The translations under genes were made by a program, and so were the position numbers. The notes below the pieces were generated by a model. The model was given only the letters and a program-made list of their open reading frames with translations. It was not told where the DNA came from and did no database searches. Source: Lutibacter sp. (GTDB lineage: Bacteria; Bacteroidota; Bacteroidia; Flavobacteriales; Flavobacteriaceae). From it: a stretch of DNA of 13,992 nucleotides. The stretch's first letter is position 1. Every line of letters starts with the position of its first letter. The stretch is taken from NCBI GenBank assembly GCA_030599055.1, contig JAUVOS010000040.1, forward strand, positions 1-13,992, written 5' to 3'. Of this stretch, positions 6,708-13,052 are shown one piece after another.

Positions 6708-6715
6708 TATCTTTG
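6708..6715 (+). promoter_or_regulatory. -7 box of the toxin-antitoxin pair
   Basis: TATCTTTG matches TAnnTTTG exactly and ends 16 bases before the antitoxin ATG. This suggests the pair has its own promoter inside the cassette, as toxin-antitoxin cassettes usually do. No -33 match at proper spacing was seen. Confidence 0.5.
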
Positions 6716-6731
6716 ACTAAAATATTATATT

Positions 6732-6950
6732 ATGGACTTACAAACATCTAAAATTGAACTTGCAAAACTTATTTTAAGTATTGAAAGTGCAGAATTTGTT
6801 GAAAAATTGAGAGCCTTTGTCATAAGAGAAAAAAAAGATTTTTGGGATGAATTATCTTTATCTGAACAGAAGGAAATAGAAAAAGGAATTAAAGAATTAG
6901 ATAATGGGGAAAGAGTGTTATTCGATGATTATTTGAAAAAAATATCATAA
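6732..6950 (+). CDS. Putative antitoxin of a ParE/RelE-type module
   Basis: A 72-aa, mainly helical, charged protein with no membrane segment. It reads as two parts: an N-terminal helical region (about 1-35; ELAKLILSIESAEFVEKLRAFV) and a C-terminal segment (DFWDELSLSEQKEIEKGIKELDNGERVLFDDYLKKI). In known small antitoxins of this sort the C-terminal segment wraps around the toxin. The WDELSLSEQKEIEKGIKELDNGE pattern is familiar from Bacteroidota antitoxins that accompany RelE/ParE toxins. The toxin ATG follows its TAA with no gap, so the two are translated together. The antitoxin-first order fits type II modules. No ribbon-helix-helix or HTH signature is obvious, so autoregulation is not shown. 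Confidence 0.75.
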   Translation: MDLQTSKIELAKLILSIESAEFVEKLRAFVIREKKDFWDELSLSEQKEIEKGIKELDNGERVLFDDYLKKIS

Positions 6951-7250
6951 ATGAAAGTTTTTCTATCCAAACAAGCTGAATATAAACTTGATATACTTTT
7001 AGCCTATTTACTTGAAAAATGGAGTAAAAAAACAAAAAATGATTTTATAATAAATCTTAGAGCCAAGTTTAAACAAATATCAATTTTTCCTGAAAGTTGT
7101 CCTAAATCAGATAAGCGAACTGGATTGCATAAGTGTGTATTGACAAAACAAATAACATTTTTCTATAGAATCAACATAGAAAAAGAAATTGAAATTATTA
7201 CATTTTTTGATGCACGTCAGAATCCTAATAAATTAGATACCGAATTATAA
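6951..7250 (+). CDS. ParE/RelE superfamily toxin
   Basis: A 99-aa basic protein with the compact RelE/ParE fold pattern: opening strand MKVFLSKQAEYKLDILLAYL with a helix, second helix (WSKKTKNDFIINLRAKFKQISIFPESCP), then central strands (GLHKCVLTKQITFFYRIN; EIEIITFFDARQNP). The closing FFDARQNP segment is characteristic of the ParE/YoeB-like branch, whose members poison DNA gyrase (ParE) or cleave mRNA on the ribosome (RelE). The sequence alone does not decide which. It directly abuts the antitoxin gene, and its stop lies 9 bases before the right attC-like site. Such modules are frequent in chromosomal integron arrays, where they stabilise the array. Confidence 0.82.
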   Translation: MKVFLSKQAEYKLDILLAYLLEKWSKKTKNDFIINLRAKFKQISIFPESCPKSDKRTGLHKCVLTKQITFFYRINIEKEIEIITFFDARQNPNKLDTEL

Positions 7251-7259
7251 AAAACGAAA

Positions 7260-7390
7260 GCACAACAATTTGTATAGTTAATGGCTACTATTTGCTAAAT
7301 CCAAAGGTCAGTTCATTAAACTGAGTTTGGTGCTTAACTGAAAGTTTAGTAATTTTACCACGCCACTAACCATACAAGTAACCGATAAGC
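7260..7390 (+). other. attC-like folded site, right boundary of the candidate cassette
   Basis: A 131-base imperfect palindrome between the convergent toxin and propeller genes. Order: R''-like box GCACAAC (7260-7266), short spacer, arm 7270-7285 pairing with 7362-7377 at 14 of 16 positions (both mismatches are A opposite C), a small stem CTAAA/TTTAG (7295-7299/7345-7349), an apical hairpin CCAAA..TCAGTT/AACTGA..TTTGG (7301-7330), a 6-base spacer and R'-like box GATAAGC (7384-7390). The length falls in the attC range and the site lies just 3' of the last cassette gene, as in integrons. Its boxes pair with those of the left site, not with each other. Confidence 0.55.
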
Positions 7391-7425
7391 AAACCCTCCA
7401 AATTCTACTAAAAACTAAAACCGCC

Positions 7426-9132
7426 TTAATGCTTTAACAACATCTTTTTTGTAACAGTAGCGTTTCCTGCTTTAATTTTATAAAAATAAAACCCGTTAGC
7501 TAGGTGATTGCCTAAGTCGTTTTTTCCGTTCCATAAAATTTTGTGCCTTCCTGTTTCTAGTTCGTTATTCAACAAACTTTTTACTTTTTTCCCAAGTATA
7601 TTAAATACATCAATCGAAACATTTGTATTATTTTTTAGAAAAAAGGATATAGTGGTTTTATTAGAAAATGGATTTGGATAGTTTGTAACTGAAAAGGAAT
7701 CAATAGTTGCATTTTCATTTATTCCAATTGAACTAAGTGTAATATAAGTGTAATAAACATCTTGTCCGCCATTTAGAGTATTTGCCCAAGCTAAATGTGC
7801 TCCGTCTTCATCAGATTTCATATCAAAATAATCACCCATTTTGTTTTGTTGCGGATAACCAATATGTGGGTCGAAATAATCAGATAATTGCTCATTTTGT
7901 GACCAAGTTACACCTTGATCGGTAGAGTAGGAGTAATACAATGCAGAATTATGTGGTGAACTTGTTGGGGCATCGCGTGTGTCTAACCATACAACATCAA
8001 TACGGCCATTAGGAGCCACAGACATTGTACCAAACCATTGGTAGTTAGTAGTACTTGAATCGGTATTTATTTTTATGGGATTTTCAAAAGTAATTCCTCC
8101 ATCTGTGCTTTTTGCAAACATCACATCAGCAGGATCACTATTTGAATTACGAGCTACAGAAGCTAATACATAAACATTGCCTTCTCCTGGTCCATCAGAT
8201 ACATCGGTATCTACCCATGCCTGACCAATCAAACCTTGAGGATTGATAGGAGCCCATCCGTTTAATTCCCCATCAAGATTCACAGAGGTTGTAAAATCCC
8301 AAGTAACATTTTCAGCGGGGTCTTTTGCATTGGTAGATTTAACTAAAGTAATTGTGTATTGTCCTTCTCCGACAATGTATAACTCACCATCTGAACCAAC
8401 AGCGAGTGTTCCCCAGCGGGGGTCGTCTGAAACAGTTACACAATTTTCAAAGCTTGTTCCTCCATCTGTAGAACGAGTAAAAGCGCCTGGATAACAAACA
8501 CTCCAATACGAAGACCAAAAAGAATAGTTATTTCCGGCACCAATTCCATCCGTTTTATCAATTCGCATCCATTGCTTGTCTCCTCCTTGAGCATCTGTAC
8601 CATTATCCCAGGTTACGCCACCATCATCACTTTTATAAACGTCACACACGTAATCGCCTGCTTCAATTGTTAAACTATTATAAAAAAAATTCCCATCAGC
8701 ATCAAAGTCAAGCACTGGGTCCGATCTAAAAACTTCTGGGTCAATTGGTCCAGGGAAAGTCCAAGTGTTTCCTCCATCATTTGAAAAGGCATAACCTGCT
8801 TGTCTAAAGTTGTTGTCAACAGTATCAAATTGTCGCCATCCAATAACAATTTTCATAGGGTTAGTAGGGTCAATAGCAATGGAAGGTTCATTAGCAGCAT
8901 CGCCAACAATATTATTTCCTCCCGCATCAATATTAACTTGTGTGGTAAATATTGAGCTTTTTTGGAATGAATAAGCAGGTGATTTTGGCATTTTATTACG
9001 ATCTACATATACATATTCATCATCAGGAATTTCATGATGCAATTTCATTTTTTGTTTGATGTTTTGTGAAAAAGTAGATAGATTTCCTGAAAATAACACG
9101 ATAACGAGTAGAAAAACGGATACATATTTCAT
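7426..9132 (-). CDS. Secreted Asp-box beta-propeller (sialidase-like) T9SS cargo
   Basis: A 568-aa exported protein. I use the ATG at 9132. The frame extends to a TTG at 9165, but only the ATG places the signal peptide (MKYVSVFLLVIVLFSGNLSTFSQ) at the start. Five Asp-box motifs mark propeller blades: SNDGGNTW (117-124), SDDGGVTW (168-175), STDGGTSF (221-228), STDGGITF (342-349) and STDQGVTW (403-410). Residues about 483-568 form a type A T9SS sorting domain, from YPNPF through FNILGKKVKSL and GFYFYKIKAG to KKMLLKH. It would cross the inner membrane by Sec, then be exported and processed by the T9SS. The fold is that of exo-alpha-sialidases and related glycosidases. I cannot place the arginine triad, so enzymatic activity is unproven. 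A MITE lies 148 bases upstream. Confidence 0.85.
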   Translation of the reverse strand: MKYVSVFLLVIVLFSGNLSTFSQNIKQKMKLHHEIPDDEYVYVDRNKMPKSPAYSFQKSSIFTTQVNIDAGGNNIVGDAANEPSIAIDPTNPMKIVIGWRQFDTVDNNFRQAGYAFSNDGGNTWTFPGPIDPEVFRSDPVLDFDADGNFFYNSLTIEAGDYVCDVYKSDDGGVTWDNGTDAQGGDKQWMRIDKTDGIGAGNNYSFWSSYWSVCYPGAFTRSTDGGTSFENCVTVSDDPRWGTLAVGSDGELYIVGEGQYTITLVKSTNAKDPAENVTWDFTTSVNLDGELNGWAPINPQGLIGQAWVDTDVSDGPGEGNVYVLASVARNSNSDPADVMFAKSTDGGITFENPIKINTDSSTTNYQWFGTMSVAPNGRIDVVWLDTRDAPTSSPHNSALYYSYSTDQGVTWSQNEQLSDYFDPHIGYPQQNKMGDYFDMKSDEDGAHLAWANTLNGGQDVYYTYITLSSIGINENATIDSFSVTNYPNPFSNKTTISFFLKNNTNVSIDVFNILGKKVKSLLNNELETGRHKILWNGKNDLGNHLANGFYFYKIKAGNATVTKKMLLKH

Positions 9133-9271
9133 GACTATATTATTTAAGAGTTTTATTTTATTCAAAATAGAATAAGTAAATATTTACAACTAAAATTCTA
9201 CTGAATTTACTATTTAGTCTCTAAAATACAACAAATCAATAATAAAAACCCTAGCTATCAGAAAAAATATA

Positions 9272-9279
9272 GTAAAAAT
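9272..9279. repeat. Target-site duplication, left copy
   Basis: GTAAAAAT directly abuts the left terminal inverted repeat of the MITE and is identical to 9529-9536. An 8-bp duplication points to the size of the staggered cut made at insertion. Confidence 0.85.
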
Positions 9280-9528
9280 GGTACTACCACGATTTGTGTG
9301 GAAAAAACTTTTTTTTTAGTAAATAATGAAAAATCAAATTCTAATAAGCAAATTCCAAATAAATTCCAATGTCAAATACTTCAAAAATCAAAAGTAGAAA
9401 CTATAAAGTACGTGTGAGTTCCGTTTAAATTTTGTTTATTGATTTTTGTGATTTGGAATTTCAAAAAACAGTTTAAGTAGCAAAGCAAAAATAGTTATAA
9501 TGATTTCCACACAAATCGTGGTAGAACC
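9280..9528. mobile_element. 249-bp non-autonomous transposon (MITE)
   Basis: Terminal inverted repeats of 25 bp (9280-9304 and 9504-9528) match at 24 of 25 positions. The right-hand end reads inward GGTTCTACCACGATTTGTGT, then GGAAA. A perfect 8-bp duplication GTAAAAAT flanks both ends. The interior is AT-rich without a gene, but carries nested inverted repeats (9350-9360 with 9451-9461; 9382-9390 with 9440-9448), so the element can fold into a long hairpin. Ends starting GG plus an 8-bp duplication fit several families. My first guess is an ISL3/ISAon1-like transposase, with IS1595, IS256 or IS6 as alternatives; none is in the window. Together with 9133-9279, this element fills the gap between the propeller gene and pheT. 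Confidence 0.88.
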
Positions 9529-9536
9529 GTAAAAAT
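9529..9536. repeat. Target-site duplication, right copy, overlapping the pheT stop
   Basis: GTAAAAAT follows the right terminal repeat. Its last base (9536) is the third base of the minus-strand pheT stop codon TAA (9538-9536), so the duplication rebuilt or preserved the stop. Confidence 0.85.
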
Positions 9537-11965
9537 TATCCTCTTAAACTAGCTCCAAATTGCTTTTCAAAAGTTTGCGTAAGTTTTTGCATTACTTTAT
9601 CAATCTGTTTGTCATTTAATGTTTTATTTTCATCTTGCAAGACAAAAGATAAAGCATATGATTTTTTACCTTCTGGTAAGTTTTCACCTTCATAAACATC
9701 AAAAAGATCAACTTCTTTTAAGAGCTTGCGCTCCGTTTGATAGGCCGTATGGTACAAATCGCTATACATCACTTTTTGCTCTAACAAAAGGGCTAAATCT
9801 CTTTTTACATTAGGAAATTTAGGTGCTTCTTTGATTTTTATTTGATGTTTATCTGACTTTTCAAAAAGCTTTTGAATCGCAATATCTGCAAATAAGACTT
9901 CTTGTTTGATGCCAAAACTTTTTAAAATGGATTTTTTAACAACTCCTAAATCCGCTATTTTTACTTTGCCATCATATAGAGCAATCCCTTCAGAAAAGAC
10001 AGCATTTTTAGTCGGTTTAGTTTTGATTGTTGCAATACCGGATTTATTTAATAAGGCAGATACGATTGCTTTTAAATAAAAGAAATCAGCTTTTTGTTCC
10101 TTAATTTGCCAATGGTTTTGATTTTGGTAACCTGAAACGTATAAGGCCAAATGTTTTTCTTCTTGGTAGCCGCTATCATATTTGTGATAGGTTTTTCCAA
10201 ATTCAAAAAAACGAATGTTTTGTTGTTGTCTTTTAGTATTGTAAGCAATACTTTCTAAACCGCCAAATAACATTGATTGTCGCATAGCTTCTAAATCGGC
10301 ACTTAATGGGTTGAGCATCAATACCGAAACTTCCTCTTTTAAACTGTCAGATAAATTGACATAATCGGGTTTTGTCAATGAATTCGCCATGGTCTCATAA
10401 AAACCTTGTGCTACAAGTTGGTCTGCTAGCTTATTTTCATATTTTTCTGAATTATCTTCCGAAAATGAAAGAGAGGTATTCAGCTTTTGGGAATATTCGA
10501 CTTGGTTGTATCCATATACTCGTAATATCTCTTCAATGATGTCTGCTTCGCGTTGTACATCAACTCGATATGTTGGAACGGTTAGGCCTAAAATTTCTTC
10601 GGTTTCACTATTGATTTTTATATCTAAAGAAGCAAGGATTTTTTTTATGGTCTCTTTTGGAATTTCTTGTCCAATAAGTCGGTAAATATTTGAGTATTTG
10701 ACAACTACTTCGAAATCTTTTACCCTATTAGGATAGTATTCTTGAATGTCAGATGCTATTTTTCCGCCTGTAGTTTCTTGAATTAATAAAACAGCTCTTT
10801 TTAAGGCGTATTTTACAAAATTTATATCAATTCCGCGTTCAAAACGGAATGAGGCATCCGTGTTTAATCCATGTCTCTTTGCCGTCTTACGTATAGAAAT
10901 AGGATCAAAATAGGCGCTTTCTAAAAAGATACTAGTAGTATTTAATGTAACACCTGAGTTTAAACCACCAAAAACGCCACCAATACATAAGGGATTTGAA
11001 TTTCCGTCACAAATCATGATATCTTCTTCATGTAAACTTCTTTCCACTTCGTCAAGTGTTGTAAATTTGGTACCGGAATCAAGTGTTTTTACCAGAATTT
11101 TATCACCTTCTATTTTTCCAGCATCAAAAGCGTGTAAAGGTTGCCCTAATTCATGTAATACAAAATTGGTGACATCTACAACGTTATTCTTAGGTGTTAT
11201 TCCTATAGATTTAAGTCTATTTTGCAACCATTGAGGCGACTCTTTTACTTTAATATCCGTTATAGTTACGCCGACATAGCGTGGAGCTAATTCTTTATTT
11301 TCTACATCAATAGCTATTTTTTTTGTTCGTACATCTACGTGAAAATCAATAACAGACGGAGAAATAAGTTCTAAACTAACATCTTGTTGTTGCAGACCCG
11401 CTTTTAAATCACGTGCAACTCCATAATGACTCATGGCGTCTGCTCTGTTAGGAGTCAATCCAATTTCAAAAACTTCGTCGATTTCAATTTCTAAAATGTC
11501 TGATAGTTTTTCGCCAGATTTACATGATTCGTCTAAAACAAGTATTCCATCGTGATTATTACTTAAACCTAATTCATCCTCGGCACAAATCATACCCCAA
11601 CTTTCCTCACCGCGAATTTTCCCTTTTTTTATAGGGAATTCTTTTCCTTTATCGTCATATAGAACTGTACCAATAGTTGCCACAGCTACTTTTTGACCAA
11701 CTGCTACATTGGGTGCACCACATACAATTTGTGTGGGTTTTCCATCACCTAAATCAACTGTAGTAAGACTTAACTTATCAGCATTTGGGTGTTTTATACA
11801 GGTTAAAACCTCTCCAACAACTAGTCCTTTAAGACCTCCTTTTATACTTTCAAAAGTTTCTATTCCTTCAACTTCTAATCCTAAATCAGTTAACAATTCA
11901 CCGGTTCTTACTGCTTCCCAATCTGTTTTGATAAATTGTTTGAGCCAGTTGTATGAAATCTTCAT
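9536..11965 (-). CDS. pheT: Phenylalanine-tRNA ligase beta subunit
   Basis: The large subunit of the alpha2-beta2 enzyme that charges tRNA-Phe in the cytosol. At 809 aa it has the full bacterial domain order: N-terminal B1 piece (MKISYNWLKQFI), EMAP/OB-fold tRNA-binding domain (about 45-150; VGEVLTCIKHPNADKLSLTTVDLG), B3/B4 editing region (about 210-390; LHELGQPLHAFDAGKI, FRFERGID), B5 (about 405-485), the catalytic-like core (about 490-690; MLNPLSADLEAMRQSML), and the FDX-ACB anticodon-binding domain (about 717-809; FPNVKRDLALLL). The ATG at 11965 begins the canonical N-terminus. pheS is not adjacent, which is normal in many Bacteroidota. A MITE is inserted exactly at its 3' end without changing the protein. 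Confidence 0.97.
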   Translation of the reverse strand: MKISYNWLKQFIKTDWEAVRTGELLTDLGLEVEGIETFESIKGGLKGLVVGEVLTCIKHPNADKLSLTTVDLGDGKPTQIVCGAPNVAVGQKVAVATIGTVLYDDKGKEFPIKKGKIRGEESWGMICAEDELGLSNNHDGILVLDESCKSGEKLSDILEIEIDEVFEIGLTPNRADAMSHYGVARDLKAGLQQQDVSLELISPSVIDFHVDVRTKKIAIDVENKELAPRYVGVTITDIKVKESPQWLQNRLKSIGITPKNNVVDVTNFVLHELGQPLHAFDAGKIEGDKILVKTLDSGTKFTTLDEVERSLHEEDIMICDGNSNPLCIGGVFGGLNSGVTLNTTSIFLESAYFDPISIRKTAKRHGLNTDASFRFERGIDINFVKYALKRAVLLIQETTGGKIASDIQEYYPNRVKDFEVVVKYSNIYRLIGQEIPKETIKKILASLDIKINSETEEILGLTVPTYRVDVQREADIIEEILRVYGYNQVEYSQKLNTSLSFSEDNSEKYENKLADQLVAQGFYETMANSLTKPDYVNLSDSLKEEVSVLMLNPLSADLEAMRQSMLFGGLESIAYNTKRQQQNIRFFEFGKTYHKYDSGYQEEKHLALYVSGYQNQNHWQIKEQKADFFYLKAIVSALLNKSGIATIKTKPTKNAVFSEGIALYDGKVKIADLGVVKKSILKSFGIKQEVLFADIAIQKLFEKSDKHQIKIKEAPKFPNVKRDLALLLEQKVMYSDLYHTAYQTERKLLKEVDLFDVYEGENLPEGKKSYALSFVLQDENKTLNDKQIDKVMQKLTQTFEKQFGASLRG

Positions 11966-11981
11966 ATATTTAAAATTTTAC

Positions 11982-12005
11982 CGCTAAGACGCTAAGACGC
12001 AAAGG
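11982..12005. repeat. Three tandem 8-base words in the pheT leader
   Basis: CGCTAAGA, CGCTAAGA and CGCAAAGG occur in direct succession. They lie 17-40 bases before the pheT ATG, inside its predicted transcript. Similar CGC(T/A)AAG strings are, from memory, scattered in other bacterial intergenic regions. No function is evident. Confidence 0.6.
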
Positions 12006-12031
12006 TTTTTTAATCACTCCCTTGTGTGTTA

Positions 12032-12051
12032 ATCCCGATAATTATTGGGAT
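12032..12051. repeat. 20-base palindrome in the pheT leader
   Basis: ATCCCGATAATTATTGGGAT is self-complementary throughout, apart from one G-T wobble pair. It lies between the pheT -7 box and the gene. It looks like a dispersed palindromic repeat rather than a terminator, since no T tract follows on either strand. The rest of 12006-12362 shows only promoter-like boxes and AT-rich sequence with no gene. Confidence 0.55.
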
Positions 12052-12090
12052 GTCCTGCTCGATTCATATTAATGTAATTTTTTAGAAATG

Positions 12091-12098
12091 CAAAGATA
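12091..12098 (-). promoter_or_regulatory. -7 box of pheT
   Basis: On the minus strand this is TATCTTTG, an exact TAnnTTTG match. It implies a leader of about 120 bases that would carry the palindrome at 12032 and the 8-base words at 11982. No convincing -33 TTG was found. Confidence 0.45.
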
Positions 12099-12280
12099 CT
12101 ACTTTACTTGGCATAGTGAAATTAAAGATTCGAAATAAGGGGGCTTTTTAATACATTTAATTTTAGGTACAATAATAAACTCATTTATGTAACTATGTGG
12201 CTGCCAATTTATTATTTGATTTGTTTGTTTTTGGTTAATAAATTAAGATACGGAACTCGTAATTAATATATAAATTTACT

Positions 12281-12288
12281 TATGTTTG
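12281..12288 (+). promoter_or_regulatory. Candidate -7 box of the SPOR lipoprotein gene
   Basis: TATGTTTG matches TAnnTTTG exactly, 74 bases before the ATG at 12363. No -33 TTG lies at the normal distance. A start of transcription nearer the gene cannot be excluded. Confidence 0.35.
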
Positions 12289-12362
12289 TTCCTCCTTTTT
12301 TATCACACCCCCTTGATTATATTTTTAAAATAATTATAATATGATTTATATAGAGAATAAAT

Positions 12363-13013
12363 ATGCCGAATAAGAAAACACTTATATTGCTACTAGCATT
12401 TTTTATATTCATAGCCTGTAATACAAAAGAAAAGGAGTATAATAACCTTTTAAAAACAGCAGATTCCCTTTATCATAAGAATGAACTTGAAAACGCAGAA
12501 GCTTTTTATCAAAAAGCTATAGAAATGAAACCATTAGATTCTGTTTTATACAAAAAGATTATAAAAGTGAACAAAGCCATTATGATGAAAAAGAAAGTAG
12601 CTCAATATCATAAGGTTGTGATAATTGCAGATGATTTTTTTAAGAGAGAAAAGTATGTCGAAGCGCAAAAGGCTTATATGAATGCATCTAAAATTAAACC
12701 AAATGATGTATATATTCAAGAAAGAATAGCAGATGTTGCATATTTTCTTACTAGTACTAATAAAGAATCATCAAAACCCTATTATATAATTGTAGGTAGT
12801 TTTAAAAATAAGTCAAATGCGATAAGATTAAATGAAAAGTTAACTTCAAAGGGCTTTAATTCAAATATAATCCCTAGATTTAGCGGTGTGTTTAATGCGG
12901 TATCCTATACCTCACATCTGGATATTCATGATGCTTATAATAATTTGGGGGAAGCTAGAAAAAATGTTCATCCGGATTCATGGGTACTTCACTCTATTAT
13001 GGGTACTGAATAA
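12363..13013 (+). CDS. TPR- and SPOR-domain lipoprotein
   Basis: A 216-aa exported lipoprotein of unknown specific role. Residues 1-18 form a short signal (KKTLILLLAFFIFIA) before the probable lipidated Cys19. The -3 position is Phe, a slightly unusual lipobox. Two TPR-like helical repeats follow: about 25-60 (ADSLYHKNELENAEAFYQKAIEMKP) and 85-117 (ADDFFKREKYVEAQKAYMNASKIKP). Residues about 138-212 match the SPOR fold (PYYIIVGSFKNKSNAIRLNEKLTSKGFNSNII), which in other bacteria binds denuded septal peptidoglycan. The combination suggests an envelope scaffold tied to cell-wall remodelling or division; this is inference. priA follows after 39 bases on the same strand, so the two may be co-transcribed. 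Confidence 0.8.
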   Translation: MPNKKTLILLLAFFIFIACNTKEKEYNNLLKTADSLYHKNELENAEAFYQKAIEMKPLDSVLYKKIIKVNKAIMMKKKVAQYHKVVIIADDFFKREKYVEAQKAYMNASKIKPNDVYIQERIADVAYFLTSTNKESSKPYYIIVGSFKNKSNAIRLNEKLTSKGFNSNIIPRFSGVFNAVSYTSHLDIHDAYNNLGEARKNVHPDSWVLHSIMGTE

Positions 13014-13052
13014 TAGCTTTAAATAAATTGATCATTCTCTAACTCAATAGTA

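Larger units (their letters stand above)
5897..7384 (+). mobile_element. Candidate integron-type gene cassette (nuclease-like gene plus toxin-antitoxin)
   Basis: If cleavage falls after the first G of the GTT-type box, as in integrons, the mobile unit is about 1488 bp. It would hold three same-strand genes with an attC-like site after the last one. The first ATG is 34 bases from the left boundary, as is usual in cassettes. The inner boxes GTTGTGC and GCACAAC (extended, GTTGTGCTT/AAGCACAAC, 9 bp) are complementary, and the outer boxes GCTTATC and GATAAGC are complementary. This is the arrangement expected after insertion of a cassette into an existing attC site. The DNA inside is visibly more A-rich than the neighbouring genes. 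No integron integrase gene is in the window, so this could be an isolated cassette (a CALIN-like remnant) or another kind of element with paired ends. Confidence 0.5.

Noticed and set aside
8243..8494. Plus-strand open frame inside the propeller gene
   Set aside because: Shadow of the repeated Asp-box coding sequence on the other strand.
9133..9165. TTG start eleven codons upstream for the propeller protein
   Set aside because: It would bury the signal peptide behind a polar extension. The ATG at 9132 fits better.
9335..9370. A third heptamer array inside the MITE
   Set aside because: CAAATTC recurs at a 14-base step, but AAATTCC then recurs at 11, so no constant 7-base frame is kept.
9619..11987. 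Plus-strand open frames opposite pheT
   Set aside because: Antisense to a complete pheT and without family features.
11966..12098. tRNA-dependent or peptide attenuator in the pheT leader
   Set aside because: No leader peptide rich in Phe, no T-box motif and no terminator with a T tract were seen. The palindrome looks like a dispersed repeat.
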